NCBI RefSeq assembly: GCF_000373185.1
Contig: NZ_KB890631.1
Span: 1-64,000 of the forward strand
Length of the DNA stretch: 64,000 bases
Direction of reading: 5' to 3'
From: Segatella paludivivens DSM 17968 = JCM 13650
GTDB taxonomy: Bacteria > Bacteroidota > Bacteroidia > Bacteroidales > Bacteroidaceae
The position numbers were made by a program, and so were the translations under genes. The notes under the pieces were generated by a model that ran no database searches, was not told where the DNA came from, and saw only the letters and a program-made list of their open reading frames with translations. Within the stretch, counting starts at the first letter, position 1. Every line of letters begins with the position of its first letter. Positions 1-6,340 of this stretch are shown here, piece by piece.

Positions 1-171
1 GGCAGTTTCCATGTAGGAGTTACAAGTGACTCTGTGGTAAATCCTGCCGACTTCAAACATTCTAACATTCATGGTGTACACCTTAAGTTCCGAGAGGATG
101 CCAAGCGAGATGCAATGACATGGAAACTTACTCACAGTTTAACTGACGATGCCATTATCGAAATTCGATAG
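1..171 (+). CDS. C-terminal end of an unrecognised protein (partial)
   Basis: The frame is open from the first base to a TAG at 169-171 and gives the last 56 residues of a protein that begins outside the window. The tail ends with LTDDAIIEIR. It alternates polar and hydrophobic residues, as in a beta-rich domain, but I recognise no family. A strong hairpin follows 35 bases later, which supports this being a true gene end. The function cannot be inferred from this fragment. Confidence 0.6.
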   Translation, partial: GSFHVGVTSDSVVNPADFKHSNIHGVHLKFREDAKRDAMTWKLTHSLTDDAIIEIR

Positions 172-206
172 TGGCATTCGTCAACACGCCTATATTTATA
201 GCTAAA

Positions 207-241
207 AAAATAGCCATTCATCATTAATGAATGGCTATTTT
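207..241. terminator. Bidirectional intrinsic terminator
   Basis: A perfect 15-base inverted repeat (207-221 and 227-241) encloses a 5-base loop. A-runs on the left and T-runs on the right let it act on both strands. It separates the partial plus-strand gene from the minus-strand cupin relic and island. Confidence 0.8.
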
Positions 242-287
242 CATGATAATCTATTTATTCTTCATAATATAGTCAATGACGCCCGCT

Positions 288-614
288 CTAAACAGCACAT
301 CCTACCGTTATCATGTTACAGTCAGTAATCGCCATAATACCGTGCTTTGTTCCTGTATGAATCATAACATAACTACCCACATCAATCGTCCCCACTTTAT
401 GGTCAATCATGAATTCAAGTGGACCTGTCTTTAATGATGAAATGCTCTTTCATCGTTTCATGCACATGTGCTTCTACCTGTTCTTTGCCTTCAAATGAGA
501 CACAGCAATCTGAGTGATGTTACCAGCAGCTTCATCATTTGCGCACAGCACTTTCTTTATTCTAGCCTCATGTGATGTAGCAATATCATTTATTGCATTT
601 ATGTTCTTGAGTTT
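288..614 (-). pseudogene. Frameshifted cupin-domain protein relic
   Basis: Read on the minus strand in three successive frames, this stretch gives one continuous cupin-like protein. The first part is NITQIAVSH, the next contains EAHVHETMKEHF (the cupin HxH...E metal-binding motif), and the last contains GSYVMIHTGTKHGIMAITD and ends at TAA or TAG near 288-290. One frame change lies just after AVSH and another just after KEHF, so at least two indels are needed. The family is a small single-domain cupin. The 5' end runs into the 3' end of the HNH gene at 628 and no good start is visible. I infer that the gene was already broken, or was truncated when the neighbouring island arrived. Confidence 0.6.
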
Positions 615-627
615 AAATGTATAAAAT

Positions 628-1470
628 CTATACGCATAAATTATCCATATAGTTCCAAAATACTTCACTAGAGATCAATGCTAATTTCAAAGAACACTTC
701 CAATAATTAAAACCATAAGCACGTCTATCTTCGTCAATACTCTCTAAAACCGCCTCAATTATGCTTTCTCGCCCTAACTTCTTATAATAATGCTTATTTG
801 TAGATATGAATTCAGCCAAATATGTTAGAGAAGCAGCTTTCATTCTTTGAATCAAGTGTAAATTCGTATAATGATTTTCAATTTTCTTATACAATGAATT
901 AGAGATGACTCCTTTACTATTTGATAAAAAAAAGTCAAAATTCAGACAGTCTATATTATCATGAACTTCAACAAACAGATATTGTACAGATGGCAGTTCG
1001 TCAATAAATAGATTTAAGAATGCGGAATGATCTGTAATATCAGCTTTATATCCATTACATATACTACAACAAGGAAATAAATTATATCCATTTACTGCAT
1101 ATTCAGGGAAAGCTATTTTCGGTAATATATGATCCATCGTATTAACAGAATCAATCGTGCAATTTTGACAAGTACTTCTAATAGTCATAATTTGTTGATT
1201 AGTAATATTATTTTTAATATTCCTAATTATTTTTTTATGATAGCCATATAAACTTAAAAGATCTTCTTTTTGTTTAGCAGACCAATTATGAATCTTTACA
1301 TCATTTAAAGAGCTGTTATCGAATTCTTTTTTATAATGATCATATACTGTTTCAATATCATCTTCAATTAATTCCAATCTTGACCTTGAAACTGAATTTC
1401 GAGGCATTCTAGATACTGCGTCTTTATATTCTTTTTTAGCATCCCCATTAAAAGGTTTAAGATTTTTCAT
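628..1470 (-). CDS. HNH endonuclease, PtuB-like (defence cassette effector)
   Basis: This 280-residue protein has a mostly helical first 95 residues and a central zinc-ribbon HNH domain. The domain shows CxxC at 101-104, Asp-His at 113-114 followed by ILPK, Asn130, a second CxxC at 135-138 and Asn139. This arrangement is that of the HNH nucleases paired with ATPases in Septu (PtuB) and in Ec78-type retrons. It is expected to cut nucleic acid when released or activated by its ATPase partner. Its ATG lies 14 bases inside the end of the ATPase gene, so the two are translationally coupled. It is the last gene of the cassette. No reverse transcriptase lies nearby, so it is not part of a retron. 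The HNH call is strong; the defence role is inferred. Confidence 0.8.
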   Translation of the reverse strand: MKNLKPFNGDAKKEYKDAVSRMPRNSVSRSRLELIEDDIETVYDHYKKEFDNSSLNDVKIHNWSAKQKEDLLSLYGYHKKIIRNIKNNITNQQIMTIRSTCQNCTIDSVNTMDHILPKIAFPEYAVNGYNLFPCCSICNGYKADITDHSAFLNLFIDELPSVQYLFVEVHDNIDCLNFDFFLSNSKGVISNSLYKKIENHYTNLHLIQRMKAASLTYLAEFISTNKHYYKKLGRESIIEAVLESIDEDRRAYGFNYWKCSLKLALISSEVFWNYMDNLCV

Positions 1471-3403
1471 TTATCAATTCTTTTAGATATAACTTCAAAT
1501 TTAGCGGAGATGGTATTTGGTCATTCTTAAATATATCAACAATTTCGTTGTAAGTTTTATCTTTAGACTTAGCATTTACAATATTTTTCATAACATTTGT
1601 ATGATATTTTGCGATTTCTCTATTCCCAAATATTTCGTCTGTAATAGTTGTAAGACTTTCTGAGAATGTTTCATGCTCGATATTAGATACTTCTAATAAA
1701 TTACCTTCTCTTTTAAGGACCTTGACATTACGAGACGATACTTCTTGAATTACAATAGGTGAATGCGTTGCTAATATTGCAAAAGAATTAAAATCGTCTA
1801 ATAATTTATATAGTACATTCATCAATATAGAAATAGCATTTGGATGAAGATGATCTTCTGGCTCATCAAAAAGAATCAAAGTGTTATTTTGTATTTCACT
1901 AATAATACTTGAAATAATGTATAACAATAAATTCTCTCCAGAGCTAAAACAATTGTTAGCTGCGAGTACTTTATCTATGTCAATGGGGTTTGTATAATCA
2001 TTAGTTTCTATTATATTATCATTAATATCGGAATGGAATAGTTCATTAGCAAATTCTTTCCATATACAACTTCTCTTTTTGTCATTTATACTTTTGAGAT
2101 ACGTTTTTAATTTGCAATTTAATGTCTTGTTTATATCTTTATCATGTTTTTCACTTTTTAATCCCAAATAAGTATAATTGAACTGAGCATTTGATTTTGG
2201 CAACGGAAGCTTATCAAAAAAACTAAATGAGATTGTAATGACTTTATTATAAAGTGGCTTTTGTGGAATTATGGTCTTAGGATTTGCTAGAGCAAAATCA
2301 TTGGCCATGCTGCAAAGCATCGTTGTTTTACCTGTTCCATTTTTACCAATGATAGCATAAACCCGTTGGTCGAAGTCTGAGCCATATTTAAAATTAAAAT
2401 CTAGATTAACAATATTCTCTTTATCTTTTGGACTGTACGGAGCTAAAAATGAATAACTAAATTTATAGTAACTACTAATGTCTATACCATTCATAATGTA
2501 TCTCGCAGAATCTAATAGTTGCTTTGGTTCACTATTTCTAAGTAATGAAGATTTAAAACAATCATCATTCTCAAATTCTTCCCTTATACTTGGAAATATT
2601 GCCGCATCACGTAAGGCAAGAAATACACTATAATAATCTTTTGGAAGGGTGCTTTTCATTGTTAAATAAAAATCATCATCAGCTCCAATAGAACAAAATG
2701 TAGAATCCAATGAGAAAAAACTATCTGGAAGTACACTATTTGTATTATCTATATCTATTTTCATTATCTTTAAATAACCAATATCTTCCGAACGTAAATT
2801 ACACTTACAATATAGTAAATGAAATGATGTTTTCCACTGAAACCAATCATTCCAATCAGAATTAAACTCTAATACAAAACAAGGATATGTCTTTTTATCA
2901 TATGAAGATTTATAAAACTTTATATCATTAGGTTTTATATCTTTGGGGAGTTCTTTCACAATTGAATTATCACAAAATGTGTAAACAGGAGTATCACCAA
3001 AATAATCGGTTATTATAAGTTTATAATCAAAATTGTCGAATATTGTATTGATAAACCCTATCATTATTTGTCTTTTCTCCTCATCGTGAATAACTGAAGG
3101 ATGTACAGTAGCGTTAATTAATGAAACAAATTTACTATCATCCTCATAAGAAGAAGGAAGTCTATCTAAAAATAGTTCTTCAATAGTTATATCATCGTTT
3201 ACGACAATATGCTTCCATATGTCACTTCGAGCATTTGTATAACGATTATCTTGAGATGGCATAGATCGCAAATCCCAAATCATCTCTAAAAATGTTAAAA
3301 TTCCACCTTCATCATCTTTATAGTCACCAAGAAACATATCATTACTTACAATTTGTTTAATGATATCTATTTTATCTGCTCTGGTTATATTCACTTCTAT
3401 CAT
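1457..3403 (-). CDS. AAA/ABC-type ATPase with AbiJ-like N-terminal domain (PtuA-like)
   Basis: The start is the ATG at 3401-3403. It overlaps the TGA of the upstream gene in an ATGA junction and gives 648 residues. The C-terminal half is a complete ABC-type ATPase: Walker A GKNGTGKT at about 353-360, signature-like SSGE at 487-490, Walker B LILFDEPEDHLHP at about 509-521 and H-loop ATHSP around 546. This is the architecture of PtuA and OLD-family defence ATPases. About 350 residues precede Walker A. Within them, residues 36-126 (WDLRSMPSQDNRY, SDIWKH, ATVHPSV) resemble, from memory, the AbiJ N-terminal domain found in abortive-infection proteins. A second conserved-looking stretch contains WNDWFQWKTSFHLLY. 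It most likely senses infection and controls the HNH partner. The ATPase call is secure; the N-terminal domain name should be tested by a profile search. Confidence 0.85.
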   Translation of the reverse strand: MIEVNITRADKIDIIKQIVSNDMFLGDYKDDEGGILTFLEMIWDLRSMPSQDNRYTNARSDIWKHIVVNDDITIEELFLDRLPSSYEDDSKFVSLINATVHPSVIHDEEKRQIMIGFINTIFDNFDYKLIITDYFGDTPVYTFCDNSIVKELPKDIKPNDIKFYKSSYDKKTYPCFVLEFNSDWNDWFQWKTSFHLLYCKCNLRSEDIGYLKIMKIDIDNTNSVLPDSFFSLDSTFCSIGADDDFYLTMKSTLPKDYYSVFLALRDAAIFPSIREEFENDDCFKSSLLRNSEPKQLLDSARYIMNGIDISSYYKFSYSFLAPYSPKDKENIVNLDFNFKYGSDFDQRVYAIIGKNGTGKTTMLCSMANDFALANPKTIIPQKPLYNKVITISFSFFDKLPLPKSNAQFNYTYLGLKSEKHDKDINKTLNCKLKTYLKSINDKKRSCIWKEFANELFHSDINDNIIETNDYTNPIDIDKVLAANNCFSSGENLLLYIISSIISEIQNNTLILFDEPEDHLHPNAISILMNVLYKLLDDFNSFAILATHSPIVIQEVSSRNVKVLKREGNLLEVSNIEHETFSESLTTITDEIFGNREIAKYHTNVMKNIVNAKSKDKTYNEIVDIFKNDQIPSPLNLKLYLKELINEKS

Positions 3404-4008
3404 ATCACAGGTATATTTAATTTCTTGCAAATTTCTTCAAAATCCTTATTACTTCCATTTTGTGTAATATTTAGAATTAATTGTAGTATACACATATTAC
3501 CTGACATTACATTATCAAAATCAATTTCATTTACATCTTCAAAATCGCAGCTAGTCGGTATCTCGACTTCAACAATCCACCACTTTTCGATTTTATTAAA
3601 CACCTTTATCATATCCAAGAATCTAAGATGTATATCTTTTGGTAACCCTAATGTTATTATGTCAAACATTTCATGAGTAAGCTTATTCCGCTCTGTTTTA
3701 AGACTAGAAATTATTAGGATGTCATTATCAGTTATAGCATTTTCGTCTAATAACCAAATCAATGACGATATTAAGTATTTAGAATTTTTATTTATTTTAG
3801 GGCATTTCTTTGGGTCATAAAGTTTCAAGACTCTATCATTATATTTCTCTTCATCTAGTTCTATTATAGTATAAAAATCTTTTATTCTAGAAATTATGGT
3901 ATCTTCTAATTTTTCATACAGCGCAATGTATAACGATATAAATTCTAAATTTGGTTTAAGAATTTTCGGGTCTAATACATTTTTCCATTGGTCCATATTT
4001 GAATTCAT
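3400..4008 (-). CDS. HEPN-like protein, first gene of the defence cassette
   Basis: This 202-residue protein is highly charged and predicted mainly helical, with no signal peptide. It carries R107-N108-K-L-T-H112, which matches the R-(N/D/H)-x3-H motif of HEPN ribonucleases and HEPN-type toxin or accessory domains. Its stop overlaps the start of the ATPase gene in an ATGA, so all three genes are coupled. The gene begins 10 bases after a broken HTH gene. I infer that it is a helper or RNase effector of the cassette. The HEPN assignment rests on one motif and helical context, so a non-catalytic role is possible. I do not recall a described Septu system with exactly this third gene. Confidence 0.65.
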   Translation of the reverse strand: MNSNMDQWKNVLDPKILKPNLEFISLYIALYEKLEDTIISRIKDFYTIIELDEEKYNDRVLKLYDPKKCPKINKNSKYLISSLIWLLDENAITDNDILIISSLKTERNKLTHEMFDIITLGLPKDIHLRFLDMIKVFNKIEKWWIVEVEIPTSCDFEDVNEIDFDNVMSGNMCILQLILNITQNGSNKDFEEICKKLNIPVI

Positions 4009-4018
4009 AATAATAAAT

Positions 4019-4331
4019 TTATAAATGATTACATGTTTTAATTATACAGTCTGTATCTATTAAACTAATACCAAGCTCGACACTGATGTCTGTCAAAGTA
4101 TCAATAGTGAAATTCCTGTCTCCGGAAAGCCATTCTGAAACAACTGTAGCGTTCTTACCCATCATTTTAGTAAATTCTTTTTGTGAAATTTGTTTCTGTT
4201 TAAGAGTCTCTTATTATCATTGCCAAAAGCATCCGATTTTCCGTATGCTTCATTTCCTTCTCGTCAATGTCAGACAAGAGGTCAGCAAGGAAACCTTGTG
4301 GTCGTACTTGTTTAATATTCTTCATCTTCAT
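4019..4331 (-). pseudogene. Frameshifted XRE/HigA-like HTH protein
   Basis: From the ATG at 4329-4331 the minus strand encodes MKMKNIKQVRPQG and continues to MLLAMIIRDS, then hits TAA. In the next frame the protein continues as LKQKQISQKEFTKMMGK, VVSEWLSGDRNFTIDTL and ends CNHL at 4019. The second part is a clear XRE-type helix-turn-helix of the kind used by Bacteroidota HigA-like antitoxins and regulators. One base appears to be missing at the junction near 4205-4212. The gene lies 10 bases upstream of the HEPN-like gene and overlaps the small ORF before it, so it may once have been the cassette's repressor or an antitoxin. No intact toxin was found beside it. Confidence 0.7.
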
Positions 4332-4428
4332 AATCTTCAATTGTTAAAACACCATCATCATCGATTTTCCAGTCCTTATCTTTCAGTTTCTGGTTTATTT
4401 CTACAGCAATGCTTTTTAATTGCTCCAT
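4312..4428 (-). CDS. Small acidic ORF ahead of the HTH gene
   Basis: This 38-residue frame starts MEQLKSIAVEINQK and ends IEDYEDEEY. It overlaps the start of the HTH gene by 20 bases. The acidic tail and tight overlap suggest a real small gene or the remaining end of one, possibly an antitoxin-like or HTH-associated peptide. I recognise no family. Confidence 0.4.
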   Translation of the reverse strand: MEQLKSIAVEINQKLKDKDWKIDDDGVLTIEDYEDEEY

Positions 4429-4674
4429 TATACCATTAAGCTTAGGTGCTTTCTATATCCACTAGGATTAAGAGTCACGGTAGTATTGGTATATTTAATA
4501 CAATATAATCAAAGTCTTACCATACGTATAGCATATATTCCATTCCCCTTTGAAGTAAAGGTTTTGATTTCCACCCATGATAATTTAACAATAAGCAAAA
4601 TTTAATATAACATTCCTTTTATCTCAACTCTCTTATCATGAATAGCTCCTTTCCTATATCAATTATTGACTATC
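4429..4674. other. Gene-free AT-rich stretch with decayed coding traces
   Basis: Short minus-strand fragments in different frames (WVEIKTFTSKGNGIYAI; TTVTLNPSGYRKHL) read like pieces of one lost small protein. Several stops and frame changes interrupt them. No promoter matching the Bacteroidota consensus was found for the defence cassette here. Confidence 0.3.
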
Positions 4675-5370
4675 CTAATGTAATGACAAGAATTTTCTAT
4701 TTATCATTTTGATTGATTCGTCAATATTTTTATTGACATCATTTACTTCTCCTCCATGGACAATTATATTACGTAATTGTAGAGCATGTAGAAATGAATC
4801 GAATTCGTCTTTATTAATAACACCTGTTTCAAAATAATATTGCATTATTATTCTTATTGATAGAATATTTGTATGTTTTTCGACATTTGTATATTTTTTT
4901 CTTATGTTTCTTTCTAGATCAATCATATGGTTTAAGAACTCTGTTGGGCTGATAAAATCTATTCCTTCATTTTGTGTTTCTTTCGCTATATTATGGATTA
5001 TGTTATCAAATTTGTTAGGATTCATTATTTCTAAAACAAGCTGAAAAATCTTTATTATAGGAATGAAATTACATATAGCCATTAAGTATATTACAAGTTT
5101 ATAATATGGCTCGTTAGCAATAGTTTTATCATTAGTTAATACGATCAAATCAATAGTTAATAAAATAAATGTAGTTATGAGAACAATTTTTAATTTCTTC
5201 CAAATAGAAGCTTGAAATGGTTCAATAATTCCATACCATGTATCTTCAGGATAGGTGTCATTTCCAATCTTCGAATAAATGAATATAACGCCTGTTACAA
5301 GTAAACCCACAAATGCTGCTAATATCTGCGGTAACGTAGAGAAGACCCAATCAATTGTATTATAATCCAT
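4675..5370 (-). CDS. Membrane protein with HEPN-like R-N-x3-H motif
   Basis: The ATG at 5368-5370 gives 231 residues; a TTG seven codons upstream is the only other in-frame start. Three hydrophobic segments lie at about 13-33, 62-79 and 91-113. A cytoplasmic, helical C-terminal half follows and contains R200-N201-I-I-V-H205-G-G, another match to the HEPN active-site motif. Membrane-anchored toxic or sensor domains are common in defence islands. The gene stands alone on the same strand as the cassette, about 250 bases upstream of the small ORF. Function is unknown: it could be an abortive-infection effector, or the motif could be chance. Confidence 0.5.
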   Translation of the reverse strand: MDYNTIDWVFSTLPQILAAFVGLLVTGVIFIYSKIGNDTYPEDTWYGIIEPFQASIWKKLKIVLITTFILLTIDLIVLTNDKTIANEPYYKLVIYLMAICNFIPIIKIFQLVLEIMNPNKFDNIIHNIAKETQNEGIDFISPTEFLNHMIDLERNIRKKYTNVEKHTNILSIRIIMQYYFETGVINKDEFDSFLHALQLRNIIVHGGEVNDVNKNIDESIKMINRKFLSLH

Positions 5371-5538
5371 ATTTATATAATATGCCAACAATTCTGCTGA
5401 TTATTAAAACAACTTAATGCTTACCACAAAAAGTGTTTTGGAACAGATATTGTTGTGTGATAAAACAAATTCTTTTATTTTTTAAAATCATCCATTGAAT
5501 CTTTATTGAAACCAAAGAGAATGGTATTTCGTTGTTTG

Positions 5539-5850
5539 TTATTCTGATTGTGTAAATTCCCAATTCTTACATTCGGTTTTCAAATGATGAATATTCATGT
5601 CTTTTACAGTACCATTTAAACTAATGCCTAAAACCTTTTGATTGTCTCTTAAAAAGTTGGCCATTTGACGATGAATCTCTCTAAATATTTTAGGAGTTTC
5701 TTTATTCTTGTATTCCACAAGCATTTCGATATAATCATACTCATACAATTTAATATAAGTACCGATAAACTTGTGAGAAGAAAACGTTTCTGGTTTTTCT
5801 CCTTTTAAGAGTTCTATGACCTCTTGGGCGTGTTTTAATTTAATATTCAT
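5539..5850 (-). CDS. Hypothetical protein in the accessory island
   Basis: This 103-residue protein begins MNIKLKHAQEVIELL, is rich in Lys and Glu, and has no signal peptide or membrane segment. A basic helical middle (FREIHRQMANFLRDNQ) and a beta-like tail are visible. I recognise no family. It shares the strand and the AT-rich composition of the defence genes, separated from the membrane protein by about 170 bases without features. It is probably island cargo. Confidence 0.5.
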   Translation of the reverse strand: MNIKLKHAQEVIELLKGEKPETFSSHKFIGTYIKLYEYDYIEMLVEYKNKETPKIFREIHRQMANFLRDNQKVLGISLNGTVKDMNIHHLKTECKNWEFTQSE

Positions 5851-5958
5851 GTATTTAAAATTAATGTTATATAAACATGTGTTCTATTAATGGTAAGTGT
5901 CTAGTGAAAAAAGCTGTAAGTTTTAGTGGTAATAAAAGAATTACGAACCCTTGTCGCT

Positions 5959-6081
5959 ATGCAGACTGAGGACAAAAATACAGAAATTTTCTTTATGGAA
6001 GATGATTTTTGCAAGTTTTTTGATGCTATGATGTTAAAATATGTACTAAAAAGCAATAAGAAACGGATTTATTTATCGTGA
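5959..6081 (+). pseudogene. Possible IS982-type transposase N-terminal relic
   Basis: A 40-codon frame beginning MQTEDKNTEIFFMEDDFCKFFD resembles the first residues of IS982-family transposases from Bacteroides (EIF...DDFCK.F). The frame closes at TGA 6079-6081 and the rest of the enzyme is absent or unreadable. I see no clear terminal inverted repeats. If correct, it marks mobile-element activity at the right edge of the island, between the island and locus 1. The rest of 5851-6340 holds no gene apart from the SusC leader. Confidence 0.4.
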
Positions 6082-6195
6082 ATCAATGATGTCTAAAGAC
6101 AAAACATTAAATTCATTTTTCATAATTCGAACCGTGTTCATCGTACACAACTATGGAAAGCATGGTGATAATAATAACAAGCAAGGGCTGTTTAA

Positions 6196-6214
6196 TTTAT
6201 CGTGGTTTTATCGT
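6196..6214 (+). repeat. Direct repeat TTTATCGT, 11-bp period, upstream of SusC1
   Basis: TTTATCGT occurs at 6196-6203 and again at 6207-6214, one helical turn apart. A third copy lies at 6072-6079. The pair is about 85-100 bases upstream of the -7 element of the SusC1 promoter, a plausible place for binding of an activator such as the hybrid regulator at 14008. Confidence 0.35.
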
Positions 6215-6268
6215 ATATATTGAGGTTATATATTGCTTTTTGGACGGATGTATATGCTTCCGTATAAT

Positions 6269-6305
6269 TTTGTATTCAGTAAAATAGTGCGTTATGCTAC
6301 TTTTG
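6269..6305 (+). promoter_or_regulatory. Promoter of the locus 1 SusC operon
   Basis: TACTTTTG at 6298-6305 matches the Bacteroidota -7 element TAnnTTTG. A TTTG at 6269-6272 is a possible -33 element, but the 25-base spacer is longer than usual. Transcription would begin near 6311, about 30 bases before the chosen SusC start. That makes upstream in-frame starts, which overlap the promoter, unlikely. Confidence 0.6.
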
Positions 6306-6340
6306 TGAAAGTAAATCTAAAAACTATTAAACTTAAGCAA

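Noticed and set aside
628..4008. Retron with PtuAB-like accessory genes
   Set aside because: No reverse transcriptase gene and no msr/msd-like structure occurs within the island.
4019..4331. Programmed frameshift in the HTH gene
   Set aside because: The junction TCT-TAA-A does not allow good re-pairing as in the prfB site and no stimulatory element is visible; a simple one-base loss is more likely.
6233..6340. N-terminal extension of SusC1
   Set aside because: The -7 promoter element and the predicted transcription start lie inside it, and the signal peptide begins at 6341.
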